Origin: Rosellinia necatrix
Lineage: Eukaryota; Ascomycota; Sordariomycetes; Xylariales; Xylariaceae
Assembly: GCA_021209875.1 (NCBI GenBank)
Contig: JAGYVD010000003.1
Span: forward strand, 1,674,001-1,738,000
Reading direction: 5' to 3'
Length of the DNA: 64,000 nt
Below, piece after piece: positions 49,062 to 62,740 of this stretch. The notes beneath the pieces are model-generated. The model saw only the letters and a list, made by a program, of their open reading frames with translations. It did no database searches and was not told the DNA's origin. Each line of letters starts with the position of its first letter. The first letter of the stretch is position 1. Position numbers and translations under genes: made by a program.

Positions 49062-52000
49062 ATTAAAAGATTATTTTTATTATTTAATATTTAATTAATT
49101 AAATTTAGGTGTAAAAACAACTGCTATTCTGCTACTGTTTATATTTGCAGGACTTTAATATTAAACTAACTTTTTTAATATAAGCTAAATTTATGTTTTA
49201 ATAATTTAATCATAACAATTAGCGCTAAAGCTTTAATTTTTATGTAATATATTATATTATAATATAAATACTATGTTTAATGTAATATAAAACAATATTA
49301 ACCGATTTATTTATAATACAGCGTGTTATAAAATATAATTTCATTTTAATATTTTAGCCTAGCGCTAAATTAAAAATAATAAATAAGCTGATATTTATTT
49401 ATACTAATAATCAGCAAATATAGAATGTTTATAATTTAACTTTAGCTTTATAATTAAACATAAAAATAAAAATAAAAAAAAACCCATAAAAAATAAATTG
49501 GCATGTTATAAATCCTTTTTTTTTTAAAAGAATGTTTAGTATAGTATAAACTTGCTTAGTTTAAAAACTAAAATAATAAAGAAAATCTAATATTTTGCTA
49601 TAAACTTAATATAAAAAATAAAGATTGAAGCAGTATTTATTGTATGAATCAAAGAAAAATAAGCGGCTTTTAAAATTAAGAGACTTATAACTTAAAAACT
49701 TTTTAACAACTGCTGTAAAATAGATTATAAAGCTTTATTTTAAAAAGTAAAACTATAAATATTTACAGCTAACGTTTAAAAATAAATAGCTAAAAACTTA
49801 TATAAAATTATAAATATATTGCATATTAATTTAAACTATTTTATAAGTTAAATTAACATATATTATAATGTTTAAAAAAATTGCTATAATTAAATTAAAA
49901 AAAAAATATAAACCAATTTTTATAAACTTAGCAAAAAAAAATAAAAAGTTAATTAAAGCTAACTAGTTTATTCCTAATTTAATAGTTTAACAATATTTCG
50001 CTAGTAGCACACTTTTAATAATATTAAAACTAAAAAAGTTGATTCAAATAAACGTTTTTATTTTTTTATAATAACCTAATAAAAAGCCCTGTTGTTTCTA
50101 AAGTTTAGCACTATAATTAAACTAACTGTTTTATAGCTGATACTAATTAATTAATAATTAAAACAGCTTAAATAATAAATATTAAATTATATGTGACAGT
50201 AGTGTGGAACAGCTTGGCAATTAAGCCAGGAATCCTTATTTTAGGGATTTTTTTAAGCAGAGGATGCACATATATAAAGTATAGTTCTAATGGTGCACTT
50301 GCAAGCGTTATATGTTTGGAGCAGAAACAACTTTTAAAATTGTTTCTGCTATATAATTAATATATATAAATACCTGAAGCTTATTATATTAAATAAAAGC
50401 TTTTCAATAAATTTAATTATTTATACTAAACATTCCTAAAATATTACCACGGTTTTAATAATTAATAGATTTTTCTAAAGATTTATCCACACCTCTGTTA
50501 AATTATATTTAAAAAGTTTAGTTATAGTTAATTTATAGCTTTTTTTAAAACATTTATTTTAAAAGAATTACTACTATTAAAGAATTCAGAAGTTATTTAT
50601 ATTAAAAATATTTTAATTTTAACTAAAAGCTGAAGTTTTATATTAAATTTATAAGTTTAATTATAACTATTTTTATAAAATATTGAACCTTGAAAACATA
50701 TTTAATTATTTTATAAAAAAAACTTATATTTATTAAAGCTTTATAGAAAAGATTTTTATTTATAGTTATTATTTCTTTTAAACAATCAAGTTATTATATA
50801 ATATTTAAACAACAAATATAATCATAACAAGTTTATTTATTATTATAAGCAGGTCGCTTATAATATAACTAAAATTAATATAAAGTTTAAAAAATAAAAA
50901 AAGTCAAAAGTTGCTAAAACGTTTAATAAAAAAATTAAAAACTTAAAAGCTAGCAGCAGCAACATTAACAGTAGCAGAAGTAATAACAGAACTTATTAAA
51001 CATATAAACTAACTGTTAAGCTGATTAAAATAATATAAACTAAAACTTCTTTTGTGAAGAAATAACAAAAGTAATAAAAGAAATTGTTGGTATTATAAAC
51101 AGCAAAATTATAAATCCAGCTTATATTTATTTAAACATAAAAATGTAAATATAAACGTTAAAAATAAAAAATAAAAATATAAAATATAACTAGCTGTAAT
51201 ATATGCTAAAATATATAAAAACTAAAATATAAGAAAAAATCTGGTCGATATAACGCAGAATAAAAACACAAAGAAAGTTTAACTTCAAAAGCAATAAACC
51301 TTTTCTTAGTTTTATCGACATTAAAATTAAATAAATAAAAGGTTTTTATCAATAATATTTTCATGAATATAAAAATAAATATATATATTCTTATAAACAT
51401 AAAAGTATGGTTAAAAATTAAACGATAATTAAGCGTTAAGATAAAACTGACCTTTATTTCAAAACAATAGTAAAATTTACTTTTAAATTCTTATTAAAAT
51501 ATAAAAAAAGATTTGATAATAAATGTTTCCTGATAAAAATAAATATTTGAAAATATTTTATTTATTAAATTAAAAATAAAGCATAACTTTATTAGAACTT
51601 AAATATTTTATAAAAAAACACGATATATTTTTTAACTTTAAAAAAAATATTATATATTTTCCTTCAGCTTTTTATTAAATAACAAAACTTTTTTTTTCAT
51701 ATCAAACAAAACTAAATATTAAATATTTGAAGGTTTAGCAGCTATATTATTTAAATATTGTTATATTATTATTAGTTTTATTTAAAGGTTGATTAGAACA
51801 TTAAAAATATAATATATTAGTTTATAAAACATGTATTATAAATAAACTATTAAAAAATCATAATGTATAAAATAAATTAACAATTAAATAAAAACGTTTT
51901 AACTTTTATTAATATATTATTTTTTTTTTAAAAAGTAAAGTAGTAATATAATTATTAAAGTTTATATTAGTTTTAAAAAAACATGATTAAACAGTATATG

Positions 52001-53666
52001 TATTAGCGAGTTGTTAATATGGCGGCAACTAAAAAATCTTTTTTTTTAAAAAGCATAAGAACATATAAAGCGTTAATTAATATAACCTTAATAAGGTATA
52101 TGAATGCTATAATTTAATATAAGCGTTGATTAGCAAAGTTTTTTTTAATCGAAAAAAAAAGTCTGAAATATAAAATATAAAAACAAATTTTTTTAAAATA
52201 CTACAAACTTTTAAAACCTTTTAATGAAATAAAATTTAATATATTATTTTTTAATTAAATAATAAACTATGATCTTAAATTTGCTAAAAATATAAATTAA
52301 AAAACATTATAAATAATTTGTTATATTATATATTATTAAAAAACTAAAAGCTATGAAAAATATATTGTTAATAATTTTTAAAAAAGTTTATTATATTTAA
52401 AAACGTTTTTTTATTTTTTTATGCGATTTGTATCAAAGCTAAACACAAGCTTTAAATTTTACATAAACTATACAAAATTAAATATATTAACTAAAGAAAA
52501 CTGATATTTATAGCTTTTAATAAATAAAATGTTAGGATGTTTAATAAAAATTAAAACTTTTATTAAAATTAATATATAATAAATGTTTTATTATATATAT
52601 CTATGCTTAAAAATAAAAGTTTTATAACGCCTCAAACTAAATATAAGTTGTCTAAAAATAAAATATTACCTTTTAAATTACTAAACAGCTTAGCTATTTT
52701 TTAAAATATATAAATAATATATTAATAAAATATTTAAATAATTTATATATAGTAAAGATTAACAATATATCAATTTATTTTAATGATATGAAAAAATATT
52801 AAATATATATAATAAAAGTTCTGCAAAAACTATAAAATATAAACTCATAAACAGAGTTAAAAAATATAAATTTTATATAACTAAAACTAAATATTTGAAA
52901 TTTATAATAAAAAAATATAATTAAAATAAACTTAGATAAAATAGCTGTTGTATAAAATTAAAAACTTTTATTAAAATAAAAATATAATCTTTTTAAAATT
53001 TAGTAATTCTTATAGGAACTTAATTTTAAAGTTTAATAGCGCTATAAAACTATTGTTTAACTTTATAAAAAAGTAATAATATATTTTTAAAGCAAAAAAT
53101 ATTGAAAAACGTTTAATAAATTAAAAAGTTAACCAATAAGCATTTTAATATTAATATATTTTTATTATAATGCAAAAATAAAAATAAAAATAAACAAGTT
53201 AAACAGAGTAGCAGCAGAAAACTAAACAAAAAAAAAAGATAACAATAACTAATATTTAATCACATTTTATTTAAAAATAATATAAAATATTAAATTAAAT
53301 TATAATAATTATAATGAAAAAATGCTGGCAGTAATAAAAGCGTTTTTATATTAAAAACCAAAGTTAAAAAAAACTTAAAAACGCGATTCTTTTTATTATT
53401 ATAAACTATAAAGCTTTTAAATACTTTTCAACAAAATAAAAATGCAATTTTTATTAAACATGGTAAACTAAACTTTTATTTTAAGATCATTTTATAAATA
53501 TATATGAGCTTAAATTAAATAATATAATCGCAGATATTTTATTAAAAAAACCAAAAATTTATATATACCGAAAAAAAAAATAAACAGTTAATAGTATATA
53601 ATAATGTTCTGTTTAGTTAATAAAACCTGTTTTATTTAAACCGTTCATAAAAAAATATTTATAATT
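49062..53666 (+). other. Interior of element F, 5' part
   Basis: A-rich RIP-degraded DNA. Near 50,940-51,070 a plus frame with Gln-type stops gives ASSSNINSSRSNN, a Gag-like low-complexity stretch. The 64-codon minus frame at 51206-51400 is a reverse shadow. No domain was named. Island J lies at 50192-50353. Confidence 0.45.
50192..50353. repeat. Small hairpin island J
   Basis: About 160 bp of less-degraded DNA begins TGTGACAGTAG and ends in AGCAGAAACAA...TTGTTTCTGCT, an 11-bp perfect inverted repeat. It resembles a solo LTR or a miniature element, but I found no target duplication and the edges are tentative. Confidence 0.45.
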
Positions 53667-53671
53667 AATAT

Positions 53672-53993
53672 TAACACGATGAAGTGGATAGCCTTGGCAG
53701 AAGGCTGGTGATCGCAGCCCAAGTGCCGCAGTGAGCCCTGTGGCTAAGTTAATAGCTGTTAGGGTGAGCGGTCGGGCTTGTATAAGCCCGACCTATTTAA
53801 ACAGACCAATCATAAAACAGAAAAGATATAATCTTTTTTTAAGCTGTATATATAAGCTGGCCCATCTGATTATTTTTATATAATATAACTTAACTGAATA
53901 AATCACTATTATAACCTTGTATTAACTTGCCTGTATTAATCGCTCGGCTTTAATTCTACTGTTCTTATATAATTGATCTGTTCCTCTGCAACA
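53672..53993 (+). repeat. Solo LTR, family A
   Basis: 322 bp with perfect AATAT copies on both sides (53667-53671 and 53994-53998). The first base after T is mutated (TAACACGATGAAG for TGTCACGATGAAG). The end is CTGTTCCTCTGCAACA. No internal region adjoins it. Inserted in F. Confidence 0.94.
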
Positions 53994-53998
53994 AATAT

Positions 53999-55781
53999 TA
54001 AAATAATCCTTTTTTATTTCATAATAATATTAATAAAATAAATATTAACATAAAACTAAAAAGCTTTTAAAATAGCTATATAGAAAGCTCCAGCTAAATT
54101 AAACAACAATAAAAACTAGGCGATATATAATAAGCTAGTTACAAATAAAAAACAGTTAATAATATTCAAAATAAACAATGTATTTATAAAGGTTTTTATA
54201 AAAAAATATATAAACATATAATAATATCGCATTAAAATTGTAATAAAACCTGCAAATTAATAGCAGCATGATATTAATAGCTAAGACTAGCCGCAGATCA
54301 TAATATATATATAATTAACTGTTTTAAATATTAACCGGTAAAAATGCTTAAAAATAAAACCCCTGGGTTTTTATAACCTATATGAAAATTTTTAAAGCTA
54401 TTTTAAGATTTAGTAATTGATTTTAAAAAGGAAACTATTGATAAAAAAATATATATATGTGAATTCATAGGAGTAAAGTGATTAAATAAACTATTTTAAT
54501 TAATGTTTGAGTAAAAACTATTTATAACGGAAATAGCAGGAAAATTATATTATAAAAGCTTATTTAAGATTTTTAATTTATTAAAGAAAATAAATTTAAA
54601 TTAAAGCTTTTAATTGATTATTTTATTTATCAACAAACTAGCAAAAACTTTCAAAATCCAATAAAAGTTATTTTTAGTAAAATATTGTAAATCGGCAAAA
54701 CAAATTAAAATTATGATTAAATATTTAAACTCAAAACTAAAACTTTTTTATAACTATTAATAAAATAATTAAACTAAAGCTTTATTATTATATAGCTTTC
54801 TAAAATTAAAACTTTATAAAAGATTATTTAAGTTTTTAATATTTTATTATTAAGATTAATATAGCTAGACATTAAAAATAAAAGGTTTGCTTATAAAAAG
54901 CCACTAAATTAACAGAAGGTTTAATTAATAGCAAAATTAATATAAAAATATAAAAACATAATTTGAAAAACTTTATTATAAATATAAACATATATAATTA
55001 AAAAAGAATATAAAAAATAAAATTTCGCATAAAGAATTAAATGTTTATTATTAAAAAACAATAATTTTAAATTATAAATAAACTTTTAAAGAAATCAAAC
55101 TATTATATAATAAAACGATATTTTAAAATTATAAAAAAATAAAACAAGCGATATTCTGATGCAAAGTATTATTAAATTAGCAATTAATGAATTTTTATTA
55201 TATAAACAGGTTAAAAATATGTTTTAACAACCTTTTATAAAACCAAAAAAAGAAATAATTAAAAAGAAAAAAAAAGCCTTAAAAAAAACAAAAATTAAAA
55301 ATAAAACAGATTTAAACTTTTTATATATATTATTAAAAATTATAATATTAAATAAACTAAAAGAATTAAAACTTTAATAATTAATAATATTTAGTTAATA
55401 ATTTTAAAAACTTTTGAAAACTATTGTTATAACTTTATTAAAATAACTTAAAATCTGCAGGACTATTAAAATAACTAATATATTCAATATTAGCAGCAGG
55501 AGAAAATCGGTTTGAGAAGTTATATTTAAATAATAACTCAAAAAAAAAAACTAAAATATTATAGAAATTATATAAAAAAAACGCAAAAAAATTAAAAACC
55601 CCTTTAAAAAATGTTTTTTTAATTTAATTATCAACAGTTATAAAAAAGCCATATAACGCTTTTATAAAATAAAAGCTTATAATATAATAGTTAAGTTATA
55701 AAAGCTTAACGCAATTTTTCTTTTATTAAAAAATAATTAAGAGCATTTTGTTTAAAACAAAACAAGACTTTTTTTAAAAAA
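53999..55781 (+). other. Interior of element F, 3' part
   Basis: A-rich. Plus-strand reading around 54,390-54,900 in one register gives an apparently coding run broken mainly by TAA (for example KLLIDYFIYQQTSKNFQN), but I do not recognise the domain. Confidence 0.45.
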
Positions 55782-56027
55782 AATAGTTATAAATACTATA
55801 TATGCTTATATATTTTTAATTAAAACCTACCTAGAAAAATCTTTTTAATTATAAGCTAAGGCCTATAACATTTATATATATTATATAACCTAGCATCTAT
55901 GCACCTATAAACTTATATATATTTAATTTCTACTTCAATATGTTTTTTTATTGCCTATTCTTTAATCAATTTATATAAAGGACCTTAACTAAGAGCATTG
56001 CCTTTATAAAGGACACTAATTGTGATA
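55782..56027 (+). repeat. 3' LTR of element F
   Basis: 246 bp. The first 100 bp are RIP-shifted relative to the 5' copy and the last 70 bp are better preserved (CTTTATAAAGGACACTAATTG). Preceded by an A-run. Confidence 0.82.
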
Positions 56028-56032
56028 TTTAT

Positions 56033-57700
56033 TAGCTGCATTAGTTTTGTTATAATAAAATAATAAAGTTTATATAAACATCTAAGATATATAAAGAAAA
56101 CACGCTTAAATATACAGCTTAAAAGACTATGAAAAAAATTAAAACATTAGCTAATAAAACGGTTTAAAAGTTTATAAAAAAAAATTCTTATTTTAAAAAA
56201 TATCACAAAAGATTAAAACAGATTTTTTAAAATGATTTAAGATTAAAGATAATATATTAAAGCTATAAAAATGCGGTAAGAAAGTAATAAAAACTAGCAT
56301 AAAATAATAAAAATATTTACAACTAATAAAAAAATATAATTTTAAATTATATGTCATTTTTAAATTAAATTTTTTTACTTTATAATATATATAAAATAAA
56401 AAGTAGTTAATATAAGACGAAATATAAAACTAAAAAAATATATTGAAATTTTCAACTAAAAATAATACTAATAACTTTAATATTAATTTTAAAACAACAT
56501 GTTAAAAAGCTATAATTATTAACCAAATTTAAAAAAACATTAATAAAATAATAATTATTTTAAAAATTAAAACTAAAACAGCTGTAAATATAATTACAAA
56601 CATTATTAAAGCTGGCGTAAAAGTTGTTATAAATAAAATAGTAGCTGTAAAAAAACTATAAACATTAAAACTAAAACTGTAATAACTGTTAAAAACAAAA
56701 AAACTATTAAAAACTAAAAGTTATAATTAAAAATATAACTAGAAATATAATTATAGTTATAATTAAAATTCAAATTATAAATGTTTAAATTATAAAAGTT
56801 ATAATGAAAATTAAAAAAAAAACAACTGGCGTTTATTTTATATATATTTTATAAATCAGAGTATAAATAAATCAAAAATTAAAGGAAAAAATAATAAAAA
56901 ACGGGCTTTTTATTTAACCTTAGATTTAGTTTTTATTTATTATCAAGATTATTAAGTTTATAAATTAAAAAGTATTTTAAGATTATATATGAAAAAATAA
57001 AAGTTGCATATTAAATTAAAAGAAATTACAACATTTTTTTAATTATATATAAAAATGTATATATAAATATTATTTTTAAAAAGTATTTTTATACCATTAA
57101 TTTTGAGAGCTTTAATAAAATTACGCTAAAAGTAAAAATAAAACTATTAAAGAAATTAAAACAAAAATAAAATGATTCATTAAAAAAAAAAGAAATTATA
57201 ACCTGTTAAAAACACGTTTTAAGATAATATATAAAGCAGTTAATAATATTTTGAATAGGAAGATTTTTATAATTAAAACATTAAATGTTAATAACAAATA
57301 TAATAAAGCTTGTGAATTAAATTATATATATTTATAAATTAATATTCAGCGGTTTTTAGTTAAATAAAACTAATAAATTTATATGAACTAAAAAATTAGA
57401 AAAACTATGGCTAAGACCTTTTTAAATATTTTAATATATAAAACTATTTTAAATAAAGTTCAGTTTATTATTTAAAAGAATAAAGCCGTTAAATCTATAA
57501 AAAGAAAAGTAAATTTATTTTTTATATTAAAAAATAAATAGAAATAAAAAACTTAAAATATTTAAATATATAAAAAAGAAGAATGTTAAAAGATTATTTA
57601 AAACTAAAAATATTATATAATAATAATTCTTTATATTTATATAAAACTATGATTAATTATAAATTAGAAATATTTATTTATTAAGTTAAAAAATAAATAA
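56033..57700 (+). pseudogene. Gag and early pol remnant of E2
   Basis: Direct continuation of E2 after F. It matches reversed 38.47-36.79 kb of E throughout, including the Ala-rich segment near 56,580-56,660. All frames are broken. Confidence 0.65.
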
Positions 57701-58299
57701 ATTTATAGCTTAATTTAATATATTTATTTATAATTACAAACATATTTAAAAAGTTATTAATTAAAAAACATAAAACTATAAAGGATAAAAAACTCATTTT
57801 AAAATGATATATAAACTTTTATTTAATAATAAAATTGTTTGTTTTATAGCTATATATAAAAACAGTATATATAATATAATTAATACTAATATTTTGAAAT
57901 AGTATTAATAGTAAATATTTTAATAAAAACGATTAAAATTTATAAAAATATTGAGCCAGGTTATATGTGAAAAATGAAAATAGGAAAATATATATACATT
58001 TTTAAAAATTATTAATAATTTTTTAATTGTAGCTATTATTTTATGATTAATAAAACTAGTTTTAGTTAAAACTAATGAGTAACTTTGAATAAATATAATT
58101 ATTATAATTAATATAAAATTTAAACTAAATCTTTTATTAACTGCAGTAGCAATTCATATAATATTAAATATAAGAATAATTATATATTTAAATAAAATAA
58201 ATTATACATTAAATTTTAAAATAACTTCAATAATAAATATATAGATAATTAATGTATCTAAGATTATATAAAAAAATATTAAGGATAAAATAATACATT

Positions 58300-58610
58300 T
58301 TAACGTATCAATAAAAAGTATTTTTTTCTTGAACGTCATCTTGAATATAATAATCAATTTAAAAGTTTTAAAAAAAGTATCGCGATATTTTTTGTAAATT
58401 CTTTTGTTAGCTATTTATTTATAAACCTTCTTTAATTTTATATAAACGTTTTAAAATTATTAGTTCTTGCTAAACAAATATAAATATTTTAACAATTAGT
58501 TTTTCTGAGAATATTGGAAGCTTTTAAAAAATATTTTAAAACAAGCAGATTTTTTGTATTCTGGTTTTATATTATGTTTAATTAATAAAACCATTTTAAC
58601 ATTAAAAATT
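58300..58610 (+). pseudogene. C-terminal reverse transcriptase remnant of E2
   Basis: The plus strand reads ERHLEYN..FKSFKKSIAIFFVNSFVSYL, then a FYINVLKLL segment and LEAFKKYF. This follows the Gypsy pattern for the end of the palm and connection region (HLE..F..F....IAISP.KSFVGYPSV.LLGF). The upstream catalytic part is missing, which fits an internal deletion relative to E. Stops are mainly TAA. Confidence 0.75.
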
Positions 58611-60167
58611 AACATTTTAGGTAAACAACATAAAGAAAAAAATATTGAATAAAAAAATTATTTATTCTATTTATAATATATATTATAAATTAATAGAAGC
58701 AGAAATGGTTTTATTTAAAGTTATTTAAAATATTATTTCCTGTAAAATAATTTTATAATCTTATAAATCAAAAAACTGGTTTTTTATAAATAAATAAAAC
58801 TAATAAAATAGCATTAAAATTATATTATTTTACATAAGCAAAAGAAATAATTCAACGTTTAAAAGCTTAATCTTATTAAGATAAATAAAATTAATTATAT
58901 ATTTAAGTTATAGTTTATTGCAAGCTAAGATTAAATATAAATTATTTAAATTCTAAATAGCTTGTTTTATTTAAGGTGTTGAAAGATAATAAATAATAGT
59001 TTAATTATAGAAAAATAATATTATTATATTTATAAACTATTTAATAATTAAAAGCATAGTTAATTAAATATTATGAAATATAATTATTATAAATTATTTA
59101 AATATTTAATGCGTTAAGTTTTTATATATGTTTTTAATATAAATTTTAAAAGGTTTATTTATTAAAGAATCAAATTATCTGTTAACCTTGTTAATAAAAT
59201 TTAAATTAATATAAAACGCTGTAAATAAAATAAGCATGTTATAAATATTAAAAAAACTAGTAATATTAAACTTAATATAAAACGTTGTAAAATATATAAT
59301 AAAAACAGTATTAAGCAATAAATAAAAATCAAATTAAAAATAAGTTATTAAATTAATATGTAATATAACAAAATAATAAATAAAGTAAATATTTTAAAGT
59401 TTTGCTAAAACAACAAAAATATTATAATATTTTGTAAACCAAAGCATTTTTTATTATTATAAATAATTTCATTTATAAATAAAATTAAAAATAAAATCAT
59501 TAAATATTTGAAGCTAAATATAATAATAAATATAACATTAATTTAAAAAAAAAAAAAGATTTGCAAAAGTTTTTTATTTATTATAAATTTTAATTAATAG
59601 CAAAATATATTAAATATTATTTAAGTTATAATTTTAATAAAATAAACTAATTTAAACTAATAAAACGTTTTAAATTAATATATTTAAAAATATACTATTA
59701 ATATAAATAATAGTAGATAATTTTATTTTAAAACTATTTTTATTAAATATTAAAAATATTTTATAAGAGTTAATAAATGAAAAATATTATCATATATATA
59801 ATTATATAAGAACTATATTATATTATATTTTTAAATACACCCTGTGGATTTTTAAAAGTCGAAAATATATAAGAACAAACTGACCTAATATATTTATAAA
59901 ATAATTATGAATAAATAAAAAAAGTTTTTAAATATATTATTTTTAATTAAAACTAAAAGTTTATATTTAATTGTTTAAAAAAATAAAATGTTTTAAATAT
60001 AAAATTATTAATAATGACAGCGCATTATTTTTAAAATAATAAATTATTAAAAGAAAAACTAAATAATTAAACTAATAATATATTATTACAACTTTAAAAA
60101 CTGTAAATTTAATTAAATTAATTTATATTTAATATTACAATAAAATTTTAATATGGTATAATAATAA
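58611..60167 (+). pseudogene. RNase H and integrase region remnant of E2
   Basis: It matches reversed 35.1-33.43 kb of E, ending with a clear match near 60,040-60,160. Too degraded for motif reading. Interrupted by the C LTR at 60168. Confidence 0.6.
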
Positions 60168-60359
60168 TAATACGCGCGCATAAAATGAGCGCTTATATAA
60201 GCCCCTCGCTGGGGGTGCTATAGCCTATAGCTACACGCACAACTTAATTAGGCCCTGCTTTATATATGTAGGCCTTAGCTTATTTTTAAATAGAACTTTA
60301 GTTTAGCTTAGATTTACCAGTTTTTTATTTTTATGATATATATTTTATATTTTTATAAT
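60168..60359 (-). repeat. C-family LTR, cut by a D element
   Basis: It starts TAATACGCGCGC (for TGATATGCGCGC) and aligns with the solo LTR at 29369 up to the equivalent of CCCCCATGGT, reached at 60355-60359 as ATAAT. The D element then begins. The remaining ten bases of the LTR should reappear beyond the D copy: 192 plus about 10 gives the family length. Left flank AATAA. Confidence 0.88.
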
Positions 60360-60515
60360 TAGTAGGCATCAGATAGTTAGAGAGAGATAAAAAATTAATT
60401 TATTTATTTACTTTTTAAACTAACTAATATACAGTAATTTTTAAAAGCTTTTTAAAAAAAAGGCTTTATTAAAAAAAGCTTTTAAAAAAAGGCTTTCTGC
60501 TAGGATAGCTTTATA
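60360..60515 (-). repeat. 3' LTR of the partial D element
   Basis: TAGTAGGCATCAGATAG to GGATAGCTTTATA, RIP-shifted reverse of the D LTR, with a reduced hairpin array. Confidence 0.88.
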
Positions 60516-62740
60516 ATTGCTTTTTACAGGAAAGTATTAATAATTACGTCGATTTAGCAAAAAGTACAAAAGTAAAATAATAGCGTATAATAAAAAAAAA
60601 AAAAGAATATTATGTTTGTAGGCAATATTATATAAAGTTATCGTAATTAGTCGAAAAAAGTAAGCTGTAAAATATTTTATTTTATAAAAATTTACATAAT
60701 AAATAAAAATTTTTAAAATTGTTAGCAAAGCTAAAATGCTTTATTTAAAAACATTTTTAAAATAAGCTGCAAAACGTTTTATAAAAAAAATAAACTATAA
60801 AATATTTTGTTAAAAATAAAATAAAAATAAGTTATAAAATACTTTATTTAAAAATATATAAAAACGTTTTTAACTATAAAATTATACAGAAATTAAGCTA
60901 AAAGCTTTAAGTTTTATAAAAATATTTAAATAATAAATATAAAAATATTATAATAAAATTTTAGTTTTAATAAAATACAGCAGAAAAAAAAAAATAAAAA
61001 AAAAAATTGTTAATAACAGCTGATAAAATATTAAAAGCTTAATAATGTTTTAAATAAAGTTTTTTTTAAGTTGATTGTTTAGTTAATTTATAATAAAAAA
61101 TAATTAATAACAGATAAAATTATCGATTTAAAAAAAAACTATATATTTTACGAAAAAAAATAACTTTAAAAAAAAACAACTCGTAAAAATAACTAATAAA
61201 AGTAGTCCATAGAATTTATCGATAAAAAAACAATGAAAAAAAATACAGCAAGTAAGAATAATAAATAAAAGTTATCGTTATAAAATAAACATGTTATTAT
61301 AATAATATTAATAACGTTATCATTTAAATTTTACGTTTTAACGTTTTAAAAAACTAAGTTATGTTTAAAAACATTTATTAAATATAACAGCGTTTATTAG
61401 TTGTTTTTAATAACGATTTAAAATTTAAGCTTATATTAACAATTATTTGTTTTTTAATAGTTTTTACGCGTTAATTAATAAAGCTTCTTTTAATTAAAAA
61501 AGTTTTTTTTAATTTTATCGGCTAAACAGACGTTATAATTAGTACTATTAATACTGTTTATATAATTAATACTATTAATATTATAAATAATATAGTTTAT
61601 ATTATTATTATTATTATAAGCGTTAATACTATTAATATAAAGCTTAATTAAATAATTAATAGTAGCGCAAATATTATTAAAAAACTTTTGCGTTCTGCTT
61701 ATATAATTTTATTAATTTTACAATGGATAATTTTTAATTTTATAATTTAATGGTTTAAAATAAAAATTTTAATTAATCACGATTAAATAGCTTTAATTAT
61801 TACGTTTAAAAGTTTTTAAGTTTATTATTTAATAAACTTTTATTTTGTTAATTTTATCTGCTAAAATAATTTAATTAAATAAAACAATTAAATTTATAAA
61901 ACTTTTATAATATATTATTAAACTGCTTTTAATATAAAAAGCTTTTTGTAATAAAACAAAAAGTTAGCGCTGCAGCGTTATTTTTAAGTTTTAAAAATAA
62001 TTATATAATTATTTTATAATTTTATATTAAATATCTGCTGTTATATTAATAGCTACTGCTAATTAGTTATTATTAGTTTTTGTTTATTAAAATATAATTT
62101 TATATTAGCTTTTATATATAATATTATTAAAAATATATTTATAAATTTTTTTAAGATTAAAAAACTTTTAATATAGCTATAACGCAAAGTTTATAATGCT
62201 AGTTAGTACGTCGTATAGTTTTAGCTGCTAAACTTGCTTAAATTAATTTTATATTAATAATATTTAAATATTTAAACTTTAAAGTTGTTTAAATACTGTT
62301 TTAGTAATGCTAACTAAAATTTAAAGCTGTTTAATAAATATTTATATAATATTGTTTATAAATTAAATCTGCTAAACTATATTTTAAGTTTAATAAAAAA
62401 ATAATAACTGCTTAATAAAAAATATTAATGTTATTATTTAAATCGTTAATAATATTTTAATCGCTTATAAAATCTGTTATTTTTATTAATATAAAAAGCG
62501 TTATTAATATAATATAAAAATTTTATTCATATTTTTATTAGTTTATAAATATAATTTAATGTTTAATATTTTTAGCAGTTTTTTTTTGTTTATATGTTTA
62601 TAATAAAAGCTTTATTACTTTTTAAAATAGCTTTAATATTAATAATATTATTTATAAGAACAGCTGCTATAACAATAGTTTTATTTATTAAAATAATAGC
62701 AACTGTAGCAACAGTATTATGCTGCGCTATATTTTTATAA

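Larger units (their letters stand above)
48816..56027 (+). mobile_element. LTR retrotransposon F
   Basis: Direct 246-bp repeats at 48816-49061 and about 55782-56027 bound a 7.2-kb element inside E2. Removing it rejoins E2 to match the continuous sequence in E (TTAATTATT then TATTAGC), which shows that it is an insertion. The duplication is imperfect: TTATT on the left against ATATT or an offset TTATT on the right, so the right edge is uncertain by a few bases. An A-run before the second repeat fits a polypurine tract and plus coding. A nested solo A LTR and island J lie inside. Confidence 0.8.
47230..60167 (+). mobile_element. E2: diverged Gypsy element related to E, split by F, incomplete
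   Basis: Plus-strand segments align with the reverse of E in order: 47.5 kb with 39.8 kb, 48.8 kb and 56.03 kb with 38.48 kb, 56.6 kb with 37.9 kb, 57.0-57.7 kb with 37.4-36.8 kb, 58.4-58.6 kb with the reverse transcriptase end at 35.2 kb, and 60.04 kb with 33.5 kb. The homology is continuous across F. Between 57.70 and 58.38 kb it is about 0.84 kb shorter than E, a deletion covering most of the reverse transcriptase. The last 0.8 kb and 3' LTR are absent because a C LTR sits at 60168; they should continue past the window. Confidence 0.78.

Noticed and set aside
51206..51400. 64-codon minus frame in F
   Set aside because: F is plus-coded; this is a shadow on the opposite strand.
60537..60728. 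63-codon minus frame after the D LTR
   Set aside because: Located in the 3' untranslated tail of the D copy and not preserved in the mirror region near 45.7 kb.
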